Part shown: piece by piece, positions 1 through 5,582 of the stretch
Layout: every line of letters starts with the position of its first letter
How positions within the stretch are numbered: position 1 is the stretch's first letter
NCBI GenBank assembly: GCA_943331195.2
Contig: CALQKQ020000255.1
Location: 1 to 5,812, forward strand
Source of the DNA: Akkermansia muciniphila
GTDB taxonomy: Bacteria; Verrucomicrobiota; Verrucomicrobiia; Verrucomicrobiales; V1-33
Length of the DNA stretch: 5,812 nucleotides
Reading direction: 5' to 3'
Notes under the pieces: model-generated
Told to the model about the DNA's origin: nothing
Database searches by the model: none
What the model saw: the letters and a program-made list of their open reading frames with translations, nothing else
Program-made: the position numbers and the translations under genes

Positions 1-114
1 CCTGAAATTTTACTGGCAGGGACGTCCACAAGGCGCGTTATATATCCCGATGCCTTTTCCTTCGGGAATCGTTGCGGCCATTCTGTTCCATCCTCACACC
101 CTCCATTATAAACG

Positions 115-486
115 ATGAAATTCCTCACCGCTCTCTTCGCCTCCCTCCTCCTCGCCGGGGCCGCCTCCGCTGAAATCAACAAAAAGTGCCCCGTCAGCGG
201 CAAAGACGTCGACGCCGCCGTCACCTCCGAACTCAAGGTCACCGTCGGCTTCTGCTGCGCCAAGTGCCAAGGCAAATTCGAAGCCGATCCTAAGCTCCAA
301 GAAGAAGCCGTCCGCAAACACGCCGGTGCCACCGAATCCCCCGTCAACACCAAGTGCCCCATCAGCGGCAAGGACAACGCCGCCGGCAAAACCGCCACCG
401 CTTCCATGAAGGTCGCCTTCTGCTGCCCTAAGTGCAAAGCTAGCTTCGACGCCGAACCCAAAAAGTTCATCGACAAGGTCAAGTAA
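115..486 (+). CDS. Secreted protein with two cysteine-rich (YHS/TRASH-like) repeats
   Basis: This is a 123-residue protein of unproven function. Residues 1-19 look like a Sec signal peptide: a Lys at position 2, a hydrophobic core, and a likely cut after ASA (residue 19). The mature part is two copies of one module 56 residues apart. Copy 1 has KCPVSGKD (24-31) and FCCAKC (46-51); copy 2 has KCPISGKD (80-87) and FCCPKC (102-107). In both copies the first Cys is exactly 22 residues before the CC pair, giving C-x21-CC-x2-C, and each is followed by a KF or SFD..EP stretch. Four cysteines per module suggest a small metal-binding (zinc- or copper-type) fold related to YHS/TRASH domains; this is inference. 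The export signal points to the periplasm or cell exterior. The ATG at 115 is the only start that gives a complete signal peptide, and no SD precedes it. The gene stands alone, closed by a strong terminator. It is confident as a gene and uncertain in role. Confidence 0.85.
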   Translation: MKFLTALFASLLLAGAASAEINKKCPVSGKDVDAAVTSELKVTVGFCCAKCQGKFEADPKLQEEAVRKHAGATESPVNTKCPISGKDNAAGKTATASMKVAFCCPKCKASFDAEPKKFIDKVK

Positions 487-526
487 GCCTCCCTTCTAAG
501 CGCACCGCGCTTTCCCCCCTTTCCCC

Positions 527-560
527 AAAAGGGCTGCCCCGCAAGGAGCAGCCCTTTTTT
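527..560. terminator. Bidirectional intrinsic terminator between convergent genes
   Basis: The stem GGGCTGC (531-537) pairs with GCAGCCC (548-554) around a 10-nt loop. It is flanked by AAAA (527-530) on the left and six T (555-560) on the right. It therefore reads as stem plus U-tract for the plus-strand gene ending at 486, and as stem plus a shorter U-tract for the minus-strand gene ending at 637. Confidence 0.88.
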
Positions 561-594
561 CGTGCTCACCCAGGCCCATCGCCCAGGTCCGCCA

Positions 595-626
595 CCGCCC
601 CGCGCCTCGCCCAGGCACCGGGGCGG
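595..626 (-). other. GC-rich hairpin just past the isomerase stop
   Basis: CCGCCCC (595-601) pairs with GGGGCGG (620-626). Inside this, GCCT (604-607) pairs with AGGC (613-616) around a 5-nt loop. It starts about 10 nt after the stop of the minus-strand isomerase gene. No U-tract follows on that strand, so it is more likely a 3'-end-protecting or pausing structure ahead of the true terminator at 527-560 than a terminator itself. Chance pairing in GC-rich DNA is possible. Confidence 0.4.
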
Positions 627-636
627 CTCAAAATCC

Positions 637-1662
637 TCAGGACCAACCGTGCGCGTCGCGCACCTTCAGCATCGCCGCCAGGATCGCATTCCACGTCCCC
701 GGGCGGTGCAACACTTCGTTGGGGAACATGCAGCCATCCCAACACAAGTGCTTGATGCCCCGCTCCTGCGCCCCCTTCAGCCAATACCCCGAGGCCGCCG
801 CAATGTCCAACTTTCCGTTAGGATCGTCCGCTTGGCAGTGGCGCCCCGTCTTGTCGTGGCTCCCCGAACCGTGCACCGTGCCGTCGTTCTGCGCGACGTG
901 AAAATCAATCGTCCACGGGCGCAGCGCATCGGTCATGGTCGTGTACGCCGCATGGAATTCCGCCGCGCTGTAGCCCTCTTGGAGCAGCGCCGCCTCAGGG
1001 GCGTTGTAGCCCATCAGATACAAATAGGTGTGCGCCAGATCCGCCTGGAAACCGACCGTGCCCGGCATATTCGTCTGCTCCAAGGTTTCTAACATAGCCT
1101 TCCAGGAATGCATCCCGCCCCAGCAGATTTCGCCCTCCGCCGCCAGCCGCTCCCCATGGTCGGCCGCCACCTGGCCAGCTTCGCGGAAGGTCTCCGCAAT
1201 CCGCTTCGTCGTCCCCACCGGATCCGCCGCGTAGCCATCCACCCCGCCAGCCGAATCAATCCGGATGACCCCATACTGCCGCACCCCATGGGCGTTGAGC
1301 AACTTGGCAATGCGACAGGCCTTCCGCACCGCGAGGACAAATTTAGCCCGCGCTTCCGCGTCGCCCGCCGCGCTATCCCCCACCGTGCCCGGCCACACTG
1401 GAGCCACCAGCGACCCCACCGCCAGCCCATGGCCAGCAATTTTATCCGCCATCACCTTCAGCTCGTCTTCGCTGATATCAATGTTCGTGTGCGGGTCAAA
1501 CAGGAACAAGTCCACCCCGTCAAACCTGTGGCCATCCACCTCCGCCGCCGCCGTGTAGCGCAGCATCGTATCGAGGTCGATAAAAGGTTCGGCGCCGGGG
1601 CTGCCTTTGCCGACAAGACCGGGCCACATGGCGTTGTGAAGCTTGGGAAGGGAATGGGACAT
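637..1662 (-). CDS. Sugar phosphate isomerase/epimerase-like TIM-barrel protein
   Basis: A 341-residue cytoplasmic protein with no signal peptide, resembling the xylose isomerase-like TIM-barrel family (AP endonuclease 2 fold). Family members use a divalent metal to isomerise or epimerise sugars and related polyols; the substrate here is unknown. Alternating strand and helix segments run throughout. Polar residues at predicted strand ends are candidate metal and substrate ligands: E176 and E178 in AAEGE, D208 and H211 in QADLAH, H255 in DFH, then a His/Asp-rich loop with H264, H269, D270, H275 and D279, and a late WDG (308-310). The start at 1662 (MSHSLPKLHN) is chosen because the 72 codons of open frame upstream are low-complexity and basic (Arg/Gly-rich), cover the G-rich repeat and do not look like protein; no SD is present. 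The gene is transcribed away from tig and converges on the small Cys-rich gene. Nothing links it functionally to the tig-clp cluster. The fold is fairly sure, the reaction is not. Confidence 0.85.
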   Translation of the reverse strand: MSHSLPKLHNAMWPGLVGKGSPGAEPFIDLDTMLRYTAAAEVDGHRFDGVDLFLFDPHTNIDISEDELKVMADKIAGHGLAVGSLVAPVWPGTVGDSAAGDAEARAKFVLAVRKACRIAKLLNAHGVRQYGVIRIDSAGGVDGYAADPVGTTKRIAETFREAGQVAADHGERLAAEGEICWGGMHSWKAMLETLEQTNMPGTVGFQADLAHTYLYLMGYNAPEAALLQEGYSAAEFHAAYTTMTDALRPWTIDFHVAQNDGTVHGSGSHDKTGRHCQADDPNGKLDIAAASGYWLKGAQERGIKHLCWDGCMFPNEVLHRPGTWNAILAAMLKVRDAHGWS

Positions 1663-1720
1663 GGCTACTGTGGGATTGGTTGGAAGGAGAAACCTCCGGA
1701 AACCACCGGAAGGGCGTCGG

Positions 1721-1750
1721 TTATTACGTTTCCTTCGCCACTGGTGTCCA
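1721..1750 (-). promoter_or_regulatory. Candidate sigma-70-type promoter for the isomerase gene
   Basis: Read on the minus strand, TGGACA (1750-1745, five of six matches to TTGACA) is followed after 18 nt by TAATAA (1726-1721, a poor -10). It lies about 60 nt upstream of the start at 1662, between the G-rich repeat and the gene. The weak -10 keeps this tentative. Confidence 0.33.
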
Positions 1751-1760
1751 GCGAATTTCA

Positions 1761-1791
1761 CCGCCCCCACCCCGCCCCCACCCCGCCCCCA
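1761..1791 (-). repeat. 11-bp C/G-rich tandem repeat with G-quadruplex potential
   Basis: On the plus strand the unit GCCCCCACCCC begins at 1763 and 1774, with a partial third copy at 1785. On the minus strand this gives alternating runs of five and four G separated by single C or T bases, at least five runs in a row. That meets the usual G-quadruplex pattern (four runs of three or more G with short loops). It sits in the divergent region between the isomerase gene and tig, just upstream of the candidate isomerase promoter. Confidence 0.8.
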
Positions 1792-1835
1792 AGCAGCCCT
1801 CACTCCCGCTTCTCGCGAAGCTTGAAAAACTCCTA

Positions 1836-1863
1836 TTGTCATCCGCAAAGGGACCTCTATCCT
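1836..1863 (+). promoter_or_regulatory. Candidate sigma-70-type promoter for the tig-clpP-clpX operon
   Basis: TTGTCA (1836-1841, five of six matches to TTGACA) and TATCCT (1858-1863, four of six to TATAAT) are separated by 16 nt. Transcription would begin near 1870, leaving a leader of about 50 nt that is strongly pyrimidine-rich and has no SD before the tig ATG. It is the best promoter-like pair I found in the divergent region. Confidence 0.45.
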
Positions 1864-1921
1864 GGCGATTCCGCCCATTTGGCGCCTTCCCTTTCAGACT
1901 CCCCTTCCTCCTCCTTTTCCC

Positions 1922-3259
1922 ATGAACATCACCGTCGAAAAACTCCCGAACTGCATGGCCAACCTCAGCGTGCAGGTCCCCGCTGAAAAACACGCCGCTT
2001 CCCGCCACGCCATCGTCGCCAATTACGCCAAAAACGCCGCCATCCCCGGCTTCCGTAAAGGCAAAGTCCCTCGCAGCGTCATCGAAAAACGCTTCAAAGA
2101 CGAAATCGACCGCGAATTCAACGACCAGGTCTTCAACCAAACCCTCCGCGAAGCCATCAATCAGGAAAAACTCGACGTCCTCAGCGTCGCCGACTTCCAA
2201 CCCGGCGAACCCGCCGAAGGACAAATCAGCTTCACCGTCCGCCTCTTCCTCGCCCCCGAATTCGACCTCCCCGACTACAAAGGCCTCGCCATCACCGTCC
2301 CCAAACTCGAAGTCACCGACGCCCAAATCGAGCAGGTCCTCCAGCGCCAGCGCGAACAAATGGCCACCCTCAAACCCGCTCCCGAAGGCCAAGCCGCTGC
2401 CCTCGGCGACTTCCTCAGCGTCGACTACACCGGCAGCCTCGACGGCCAAGCCCTCACCGAGGTCCTCCCCGAGGCCGAACACTTCATCGCCTCCAACCAA
2501 AACTTCCTCCTCAAACTAGCCGAAGAAAACTTCCTCCCCGGCTTCTGCACCCAACTCGAAGGCATCCACACCGGCGAAACCCGCCAGATCACCGTCTCCA
2601 TGCCCGAAGAAGGCATCAACGAACTCGTCGCCGGCAAAACCGTCGTCTTCTCCGTCACCGCCGGACGCATCCAATTAGCCGAATTGCCCCCCCTCGACGA
2701 CACCTTCGCCGCCCTCCTCTCCGAAGGAAAAACCCTCGACGAACTCCGCGCCATCATCCGCCAAAATTCCGAGGCCCAAGGCCAACAAAAGGACCTCGAA
2801 AATAAGCGCATCGCCGCCATGGAAGCCCTTCGCAACAAAATCGAATTCGACATTCCCGAAAACGTCGTCAACAACGCCGCCCAACGCCGCGTCAACGAAC
2901 TCGTCAAAATGAACCTCGACCGCGGCCTCACCCAGGACATGCTCGTGGAAAACGAAGCCGCCATCATCGAAGCCGCCGCCAGCCAAGCCAAAGTCGACGT
3001 CAAAGACGAATTCCTCCTCATGGAAATCGTTAAACGCGAAAACATCACGGCCACCCAGCAAGACATGCTCATCCGCATCAACAACATCGCCTACCAGTCC
3101 CGCAGCACCCCCCAAAAGGTCATCAAGTCCCTTCAGAAAAATAACGGCTTCGACTCCGTGCAGCACTCCATCATCCTCGCCAAGGCCCTCGACGTCCTCG
3201 TGGAACACGCCAACATCGAATACCAAGCAGCCGCCCTCCCCGCCGACGCTGTCTCTTAA
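1922..3259 (+). CDS. tig: Trigger factor, ribosome-associated chaperone and prolyl isomerase
   Basis: A 445-residue protein, normal length for trigger factor. It docks at the ribosomal exit tunnel, shields nascent chains and can speed proline isomerisation. The N-terminal domain (about 1-115) carries the ribosome-binding signature GFRKGKVP at residues 43-50, the same numbering as the E. coli protein, which supports the ATG at 1922. An FKBP-type domain follows at about 155-250 (GDFLSVDYTGSLDGQ at 162-176, LPGF at 205-208), and then the helical SurA-like C-terminal arms (about 260-430) that form the chaperone cradle. The upstream leader is pyrimidine-rich (CTCCTCCTTTTCCC directly before ATG) with no SD. 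Codons end mostly in C, with AAA and GAA preferred for Lys and Glu, matching clpP and clpX. It is the first gene of the cluster, 45 nt before clpP, as in many bacteria. Identity is secure. Confidence 0.97.
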   Translation: MNITVEKLPNCMANLSVQVPAEKHAASRHAIVANYAKNAAIPGFRKGKVPRSVIEKRFKDEIDREFNDQVFNQTLREAINQEKLDVLSVADFQPGEPAEGQISFTVRLFLAPEFDLPDYKGLAITVPKLEVTDAQIEQVLQRQREQMATLKPAPEGQAAALGDFLSVDYTGSLDGQALTEVLPEAEHFIASNQNFLLKLAEENFLPGFCTQLEGIHTGETRQITVSMPEEGINELVAGKTVVFSVTAGRIQLAELPPLDDTFAALLSEGKTLDELRAIIRQNSEAQGQQKDLENKRIAAMEALRNKIEFDIPENVVNNAAQRRVNELVKMNLDRGLTQDMLVENEAAIIEAAASQAKVDVKDEFLLMEIVKRENITATQQDMLIRINNIAYQSRSTPQKVIKSLQKNNGFDSVQHSIILAKALDVLVEHANIEYQAAALPADAVS

Positions 3260-3279
3260 GCGGCGCCCCCGCCAGGCCG

Positions 3280-3299
3280 CCCCCCCACCCCACCCCCCC
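3280..3299 (-). repeat. C-tract before clpP; G-quadruplex-capable on the minus strand
   Basis: The tig-clpP gap contains C7-A-C4-A-C7, ending 5 nt before the clpP ATG. The minus strand, which is the transcription template, is G7-T-G4-T-G7 and can supply four or more runs of three G with very short loops. The tract occupies the place where an SD would normally lie. Confidence 0.65.
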
Positions 3300-3304
3300 A
3301 TCCC

Positions 3305-4012
3305 ATGCCCTCTCCCCTCTCCCCCCTCCGCGAACTGCAAGACGACCGCTCCCGCCTCATGATGCTGCCGTCCCATCTGCGCGACCGCGCCCTCGACGTG
3401 GCTAAAAATGTCACCGTCTACGAGAAGGAACCAGGCATCGGGATGATGGGCTTCGACCTCTTGTCGCGCCTCATGAAAGACCGCATCGTCTTCATCGGCG
3501 AACAAGTCAGCGACCCCTTGGCCAACTACGTCATCGCCCAACTGCTCTACCTCCAGATGCAGGATCCCAGCAAGGACATCAACATCTACATCAATAGCCC
3601 CGGAGGCAGCGTCACTGCCGGCCTCGCCATGTACGACACCATGCAGTTCCTCACCTGTGACGTCAGCACCTACTGCATGGGCATCGCCGCCAGCATGGGC
3701 TCCGTCCTCCTCACCGCCGGAACCAGCGGCAAACGCTTCTGCCTCCCCAATAGCCACGTCATGATCCACCAAGTCAGCGGCGGCGCCCAAGGCACCGCCT
3801 CCGACGTCGAGCGCACCGTCGAGTTCATGTACAGCCTCAAAAAACGCCTCAACGGCATCCTCGCCAAACACACCGGCAAATCCATCGAAGAAATCGAAAA
3901 GGATTCCGACCGCGATAATTACATGACCGCCCAGCAGGCCGCCGCCTACGGCCTCGTCGATAAAGTCCTGCAAAGCCGCTCCGAATTGCCCCTCGCTGTC
4001 CCCGGCTCCTAA
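3305..4012 (+). CDS. clpP: ATP-dependent Clp protease proteolytic subunit ClpP
   Basis: A 235-residue serine peptidase of family S14, which assembles as a double-heptamer barrel and degrades proteins delivered by ClpX. The catalytic triad is visible: Ser130 in GIAASMGS, His155 in NSHVMIHQ, and Asp204 in DRDNY, each matching the E. coli motif. INSPGGSVTAGLAMYDTMQF-type core sequence at 96-115 and GLVDKV at 216-221 are also typical. The N-terminus is odd. About 50 residues precede the DLLSRLMKDR core, against about 31 in E. coli, and the usual RGER(S/A)YD stretch is replaced by EPGIGMMGFD. A start at Met19 or Met20 would give a more typical length, so the true N-terminus, or a processed propeptide, is uncertain; the first ATG is kept. 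No SD is seen. The stop is 6 nt before clpX, so translational coupling is likely. Identity is secure. Confidence 0.97.
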   Translation: MPSPLSPLRELQDDRSRLMMLPSHLRDRALDVAKNVTVYEKEPGIGMMGFDLLSRLMKDRIVFIGEQVSDPLANYVIAQLLYLQMQDPSKDINIYINSPGGSVTAGLAMYDTMQFLTCDVSTYCMGIAASMGSVLLTAGTSGKRFCLPNSHVMIHQVSGGAQGTASDVERTVEFMYSLKKRLNGILAKHTGKSIEEIEKDSDRDNYMTAQQAAAYGLVDKVLQSRSELPLAVPGS

Positions 4013-4018
4013 CCCACC

Positions 4019-5326
4019 ATGGCCCGATCCTCCAACCTGACGATGTGTTCCTTCTGTGGCAAAAGCCACGCGGAAGTCAAAAAACTCGTCGCCGGTCCCG
4101 GAGTCTACATCTGCGACTCCTGCATCGTCGTCTGCAAGGACATCCTCGATAAAGAACTCGAAGAAGAGGGCCTCCCCCCGCTCCCTAAACTCGCCGTCCC
4201 CCGCCCCGGCGACATCTTCCGCCACCTCGACGACTACGTCATCGGCCAGGACCACGCCAAAAAAGTCCTCTCCGTCGCCGTCGCCAACCACTACCGCCGC
4301 ATCCAACAAAAAATGAAGGACGAGGAGGAGTCCGCTAATTTCCCGACCAAAAGCGCCCCTCCCGACAAGTTTGCCGACGTCGTCATCGAAAAAAGCAACG
4401 TCATGCTCATCGGCCCCACCGGCTCCGGCAAAACCCTCCTGGCCAAAACCATGGCCAAACTCCTCAACGTCCCCTTCAGCATCGCCGACGCCACCACCCT
4501 CACCGAAGCCGGTTACGTCGGCGAAGACGTCGAAAATATCGTCCTCCGCCTCCTCCAAGCCGCCGACTTCGACGTCCGCCGCGCCGAAATGGGCATCATC
4601 TACATCGACGAAATCGACAAAATCGGCCGCAAAACAGAAAATGTTAGCATTACCCGCGACGTCAGCGGCGAAGGCGTCCAACAAGCCCTCCTCAAAATCC
4701 TCGAAGGCACCGTCTGCAACGTCCCCCCCCAGGGCGGCCGCAAACACCCCCAACAAGAATACATTCAAGTCGATACCTCCAATATCCTCTTCATCTGCGG
4801 CGGCGCCTTCGTCGGACTCGACCAAATGATCACCCGCCGCAGGGGCAAAAACGTCATGGGCTTCGGTGCCGTAAACGACAACCAAGCCCGCGTCCAGACC
4901 CCCACCTCCGAGGCCCTCCAGCACGTCCTCCCCGAAGATCTGCTCGGCTTCGGCCTCATCCCCGAATTCATCGGCCGCCTCCCCGTCATCAGCACCCTCG
5001 CTCCCCTCACCGAAGACGACCTCCTCCGCATTCTCAGCGAACCCAAAAACAGCATCCTGCGCCAATACAGCAAAATGCTCGCCATCGAAGGCGTCGACCT
5101 CCAAGTCACCCGCGACGGCATGCAAGCCTTGGCCGCCGCCGCCCTCAAACGCGGCACCGGTGCCCGCGCCCTCCGCTCCATCTTCGAACAACTCATGCTC
5201 GACGTCATGTTCGAAATCCCCGGCCGCGACGACGTCAAAGCCGTCGTCATCAACCGCGCCGTCGCCGAAGGCGAAAAACCCGCCATCCTCAAAAAACGCA
5301 AGCGCTCCTCCCGCCACGCCGCCTAG
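4019..5326 (+). CDS. clpX: ATP-dependent Clp protease ATP-binding subunit ClpX
   Basis: A 435-residue AAA+ unfoldase that forms hexamers, recognises tagged substrates and threads them into ClpP. The N-terminal zinc-binding domain has C10-x2-C13 and C32-x2-C35. The AAA+ core shows Walker A GPTGSGKT (132-139), pore loop GYVG (165-168), Walker B IIYIDEID (193-200), RKH loop (241-243), arginine-finger motif EFIGR (Arg320) and sensor-2 GAR (Arg383). The ClpP-docking tripeptide, usually IGF, reads MGF (280-282). The linker between HYRR (91-94) and the Walker A strand is roughly 15 residues longer than in E. coli, is acidic and then Pro-rich. The C-terminus is a basic tail (KKRKRSSRH) ending in Ala-Ala. 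The start is 6 nt after the clpP stop with no SD, consistent with coupled translation. No terminator with a U-tract follows. Identity is secure. Confidence 0.98.
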   Translation: MARSSNLTMCSFCGKSHAEVKKLVAGPGVYICDSCIVVCKDILDKELEEEGLPPLPKLAVPRPGDIFRHLDDYVIGQDHAKKVLSVAVANHYRRIQQKMKDEEESANFPTKSAPPDKFADVVIEKSNVMLIGPTGSGKTLLAKTMAKLLNVPFSIADATTLTEAGYVGEDVENIVLRLLQAADFDVRRAEMGIIYIDEIDKIGRKTENVSITRDVSGEGVQQALLKILEGTVCNVPPQGGRKHPQQEYIQVDTSNILFICGGAFVGLDQMITRRRGKNVMGFGAVNDNQARVQTPTSEALQHVLPEDLLGFGLIPEFIGRLPVISTLAPLTEDDLLRILSEPKNSILRQYSKMLAIEGVDLQVTRDGMQALAAAALKRGTGARALRSIFEQLMLDVMFEIPGRDDVKAVVINRAVAEGEKPAILKKRKRSSRHAA

Positions 5327-5351
5327 CCAAGCCCCCCGCCCCCAAAGGGCC

Positions 5352-5405
5352 TCCAAGGCATCCAAGGCATCCAAGGCATCCAAGGCATCCAAAGGTCCCA
5401 AGGTC
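5352..5405. repeat. 9-bp tandem repeat downstream of clpX
   Basis: TCCAAGGCA is repeated perfectly four times (5352-5360, 5361-5369, 5370-5378, 5379-5387). Two decayed units keep the 9-bp spacing (TCCAAAGGT at 5388-5396, CCCAAGGTC at 5397-5405). There are no spacers, so it is not a CRISPR. It begins 25 nt after the clpX stop in a stretch without a gene. Because the unit is a multiple of three, it stays open in other frames and creates a false Leu-Asp-Ala repeat on the minus strand. Confidence 0.92.
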
Positions 5406-5419
5406 CTTCCATTGCCTCC

Positions 5420-5467
5420 TGCGGCCCGCCGCCAGCCGCACCTTCCGGACCAAGCGCTCCTCAGCGC
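5420..5467. other. Pair of short hairpins between clpX and the transposase gene
   Basis: TGCGGC (5420-5425) can pair with GCCGCA (5435-5440) around 9 nt, and GCGCT (5454-5458) with AGCGC (5463-5467) around 4 nt. Their place past the 3' end of a RAYT-like gene makes REP-type palindromes conceivable, but they are short, occur once here, and could be chance in GC-rich DNA. Nothing else was recognised in 5406-5582. Confidence 0.3.
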
Positions 5468-5582
5468 CGCTGCTTCCTCACCTAGCTCCCGAAAGCCACC
5501 CCCACGCCGTTCCCCAGCCCAGGCCTTCCTGCCATCGGCACCAAACCAAGCCTTTTCGCGTCCCGGTAACGCCGACCCATTG

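Noticed and set aside
45..67. Hairpin TCCCGA/TCGGGA in the first leader as a terminator or riboswitch
   Set aside because: Only 6 bp with an 11-nt loop, no U-tract, and no recognisable conserved riboswitch core.
107..112. TATAAA directly before the first gene as a -10 box
   Set aside because: It ends only 2 nt before the ATG, so transcription would start inside the coding region, and no -35 lies at a suitable distance.
562..1092. 176-codon open frame on the plus strand opposite the isomerase gene
   Set aside because: Low-complexity Arg-rich translation from GC-rich antisense sequence; the minus-strand frame reads as a coherent TIM-barrel protein.
1663..1878. N-terminal extension of the isomerase gene by 72 codons
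   Set aside because: The extension translates the G-rich repeat and candidate promoter into Gly/Arg-rich sequence with no family-like pattern; the protein resembles its family only from the Met at 1662.
1108..1986. 292-codon open frame on the plus strand opposite the isomerase gene and into tig
   Set aside because: Arg/His/Pro-rich antisense shadow with no recognisable domain; it overlaps the conserved start of tig in another frame.
1724..2500. Acidic 258-codon open frame on the minus strand opposite tig
   Set aside because: Composition is a shadow of tig codons (Asp/Glu/Gly/Phe-rich) and the frame continues through the non-coding divergent region; no family resemblance.
5352..5405. Short repeats as a possible CRISPR array
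   Set aside because: Units are 9 bp, directly adjacent and without spacers; no cas genes are present.
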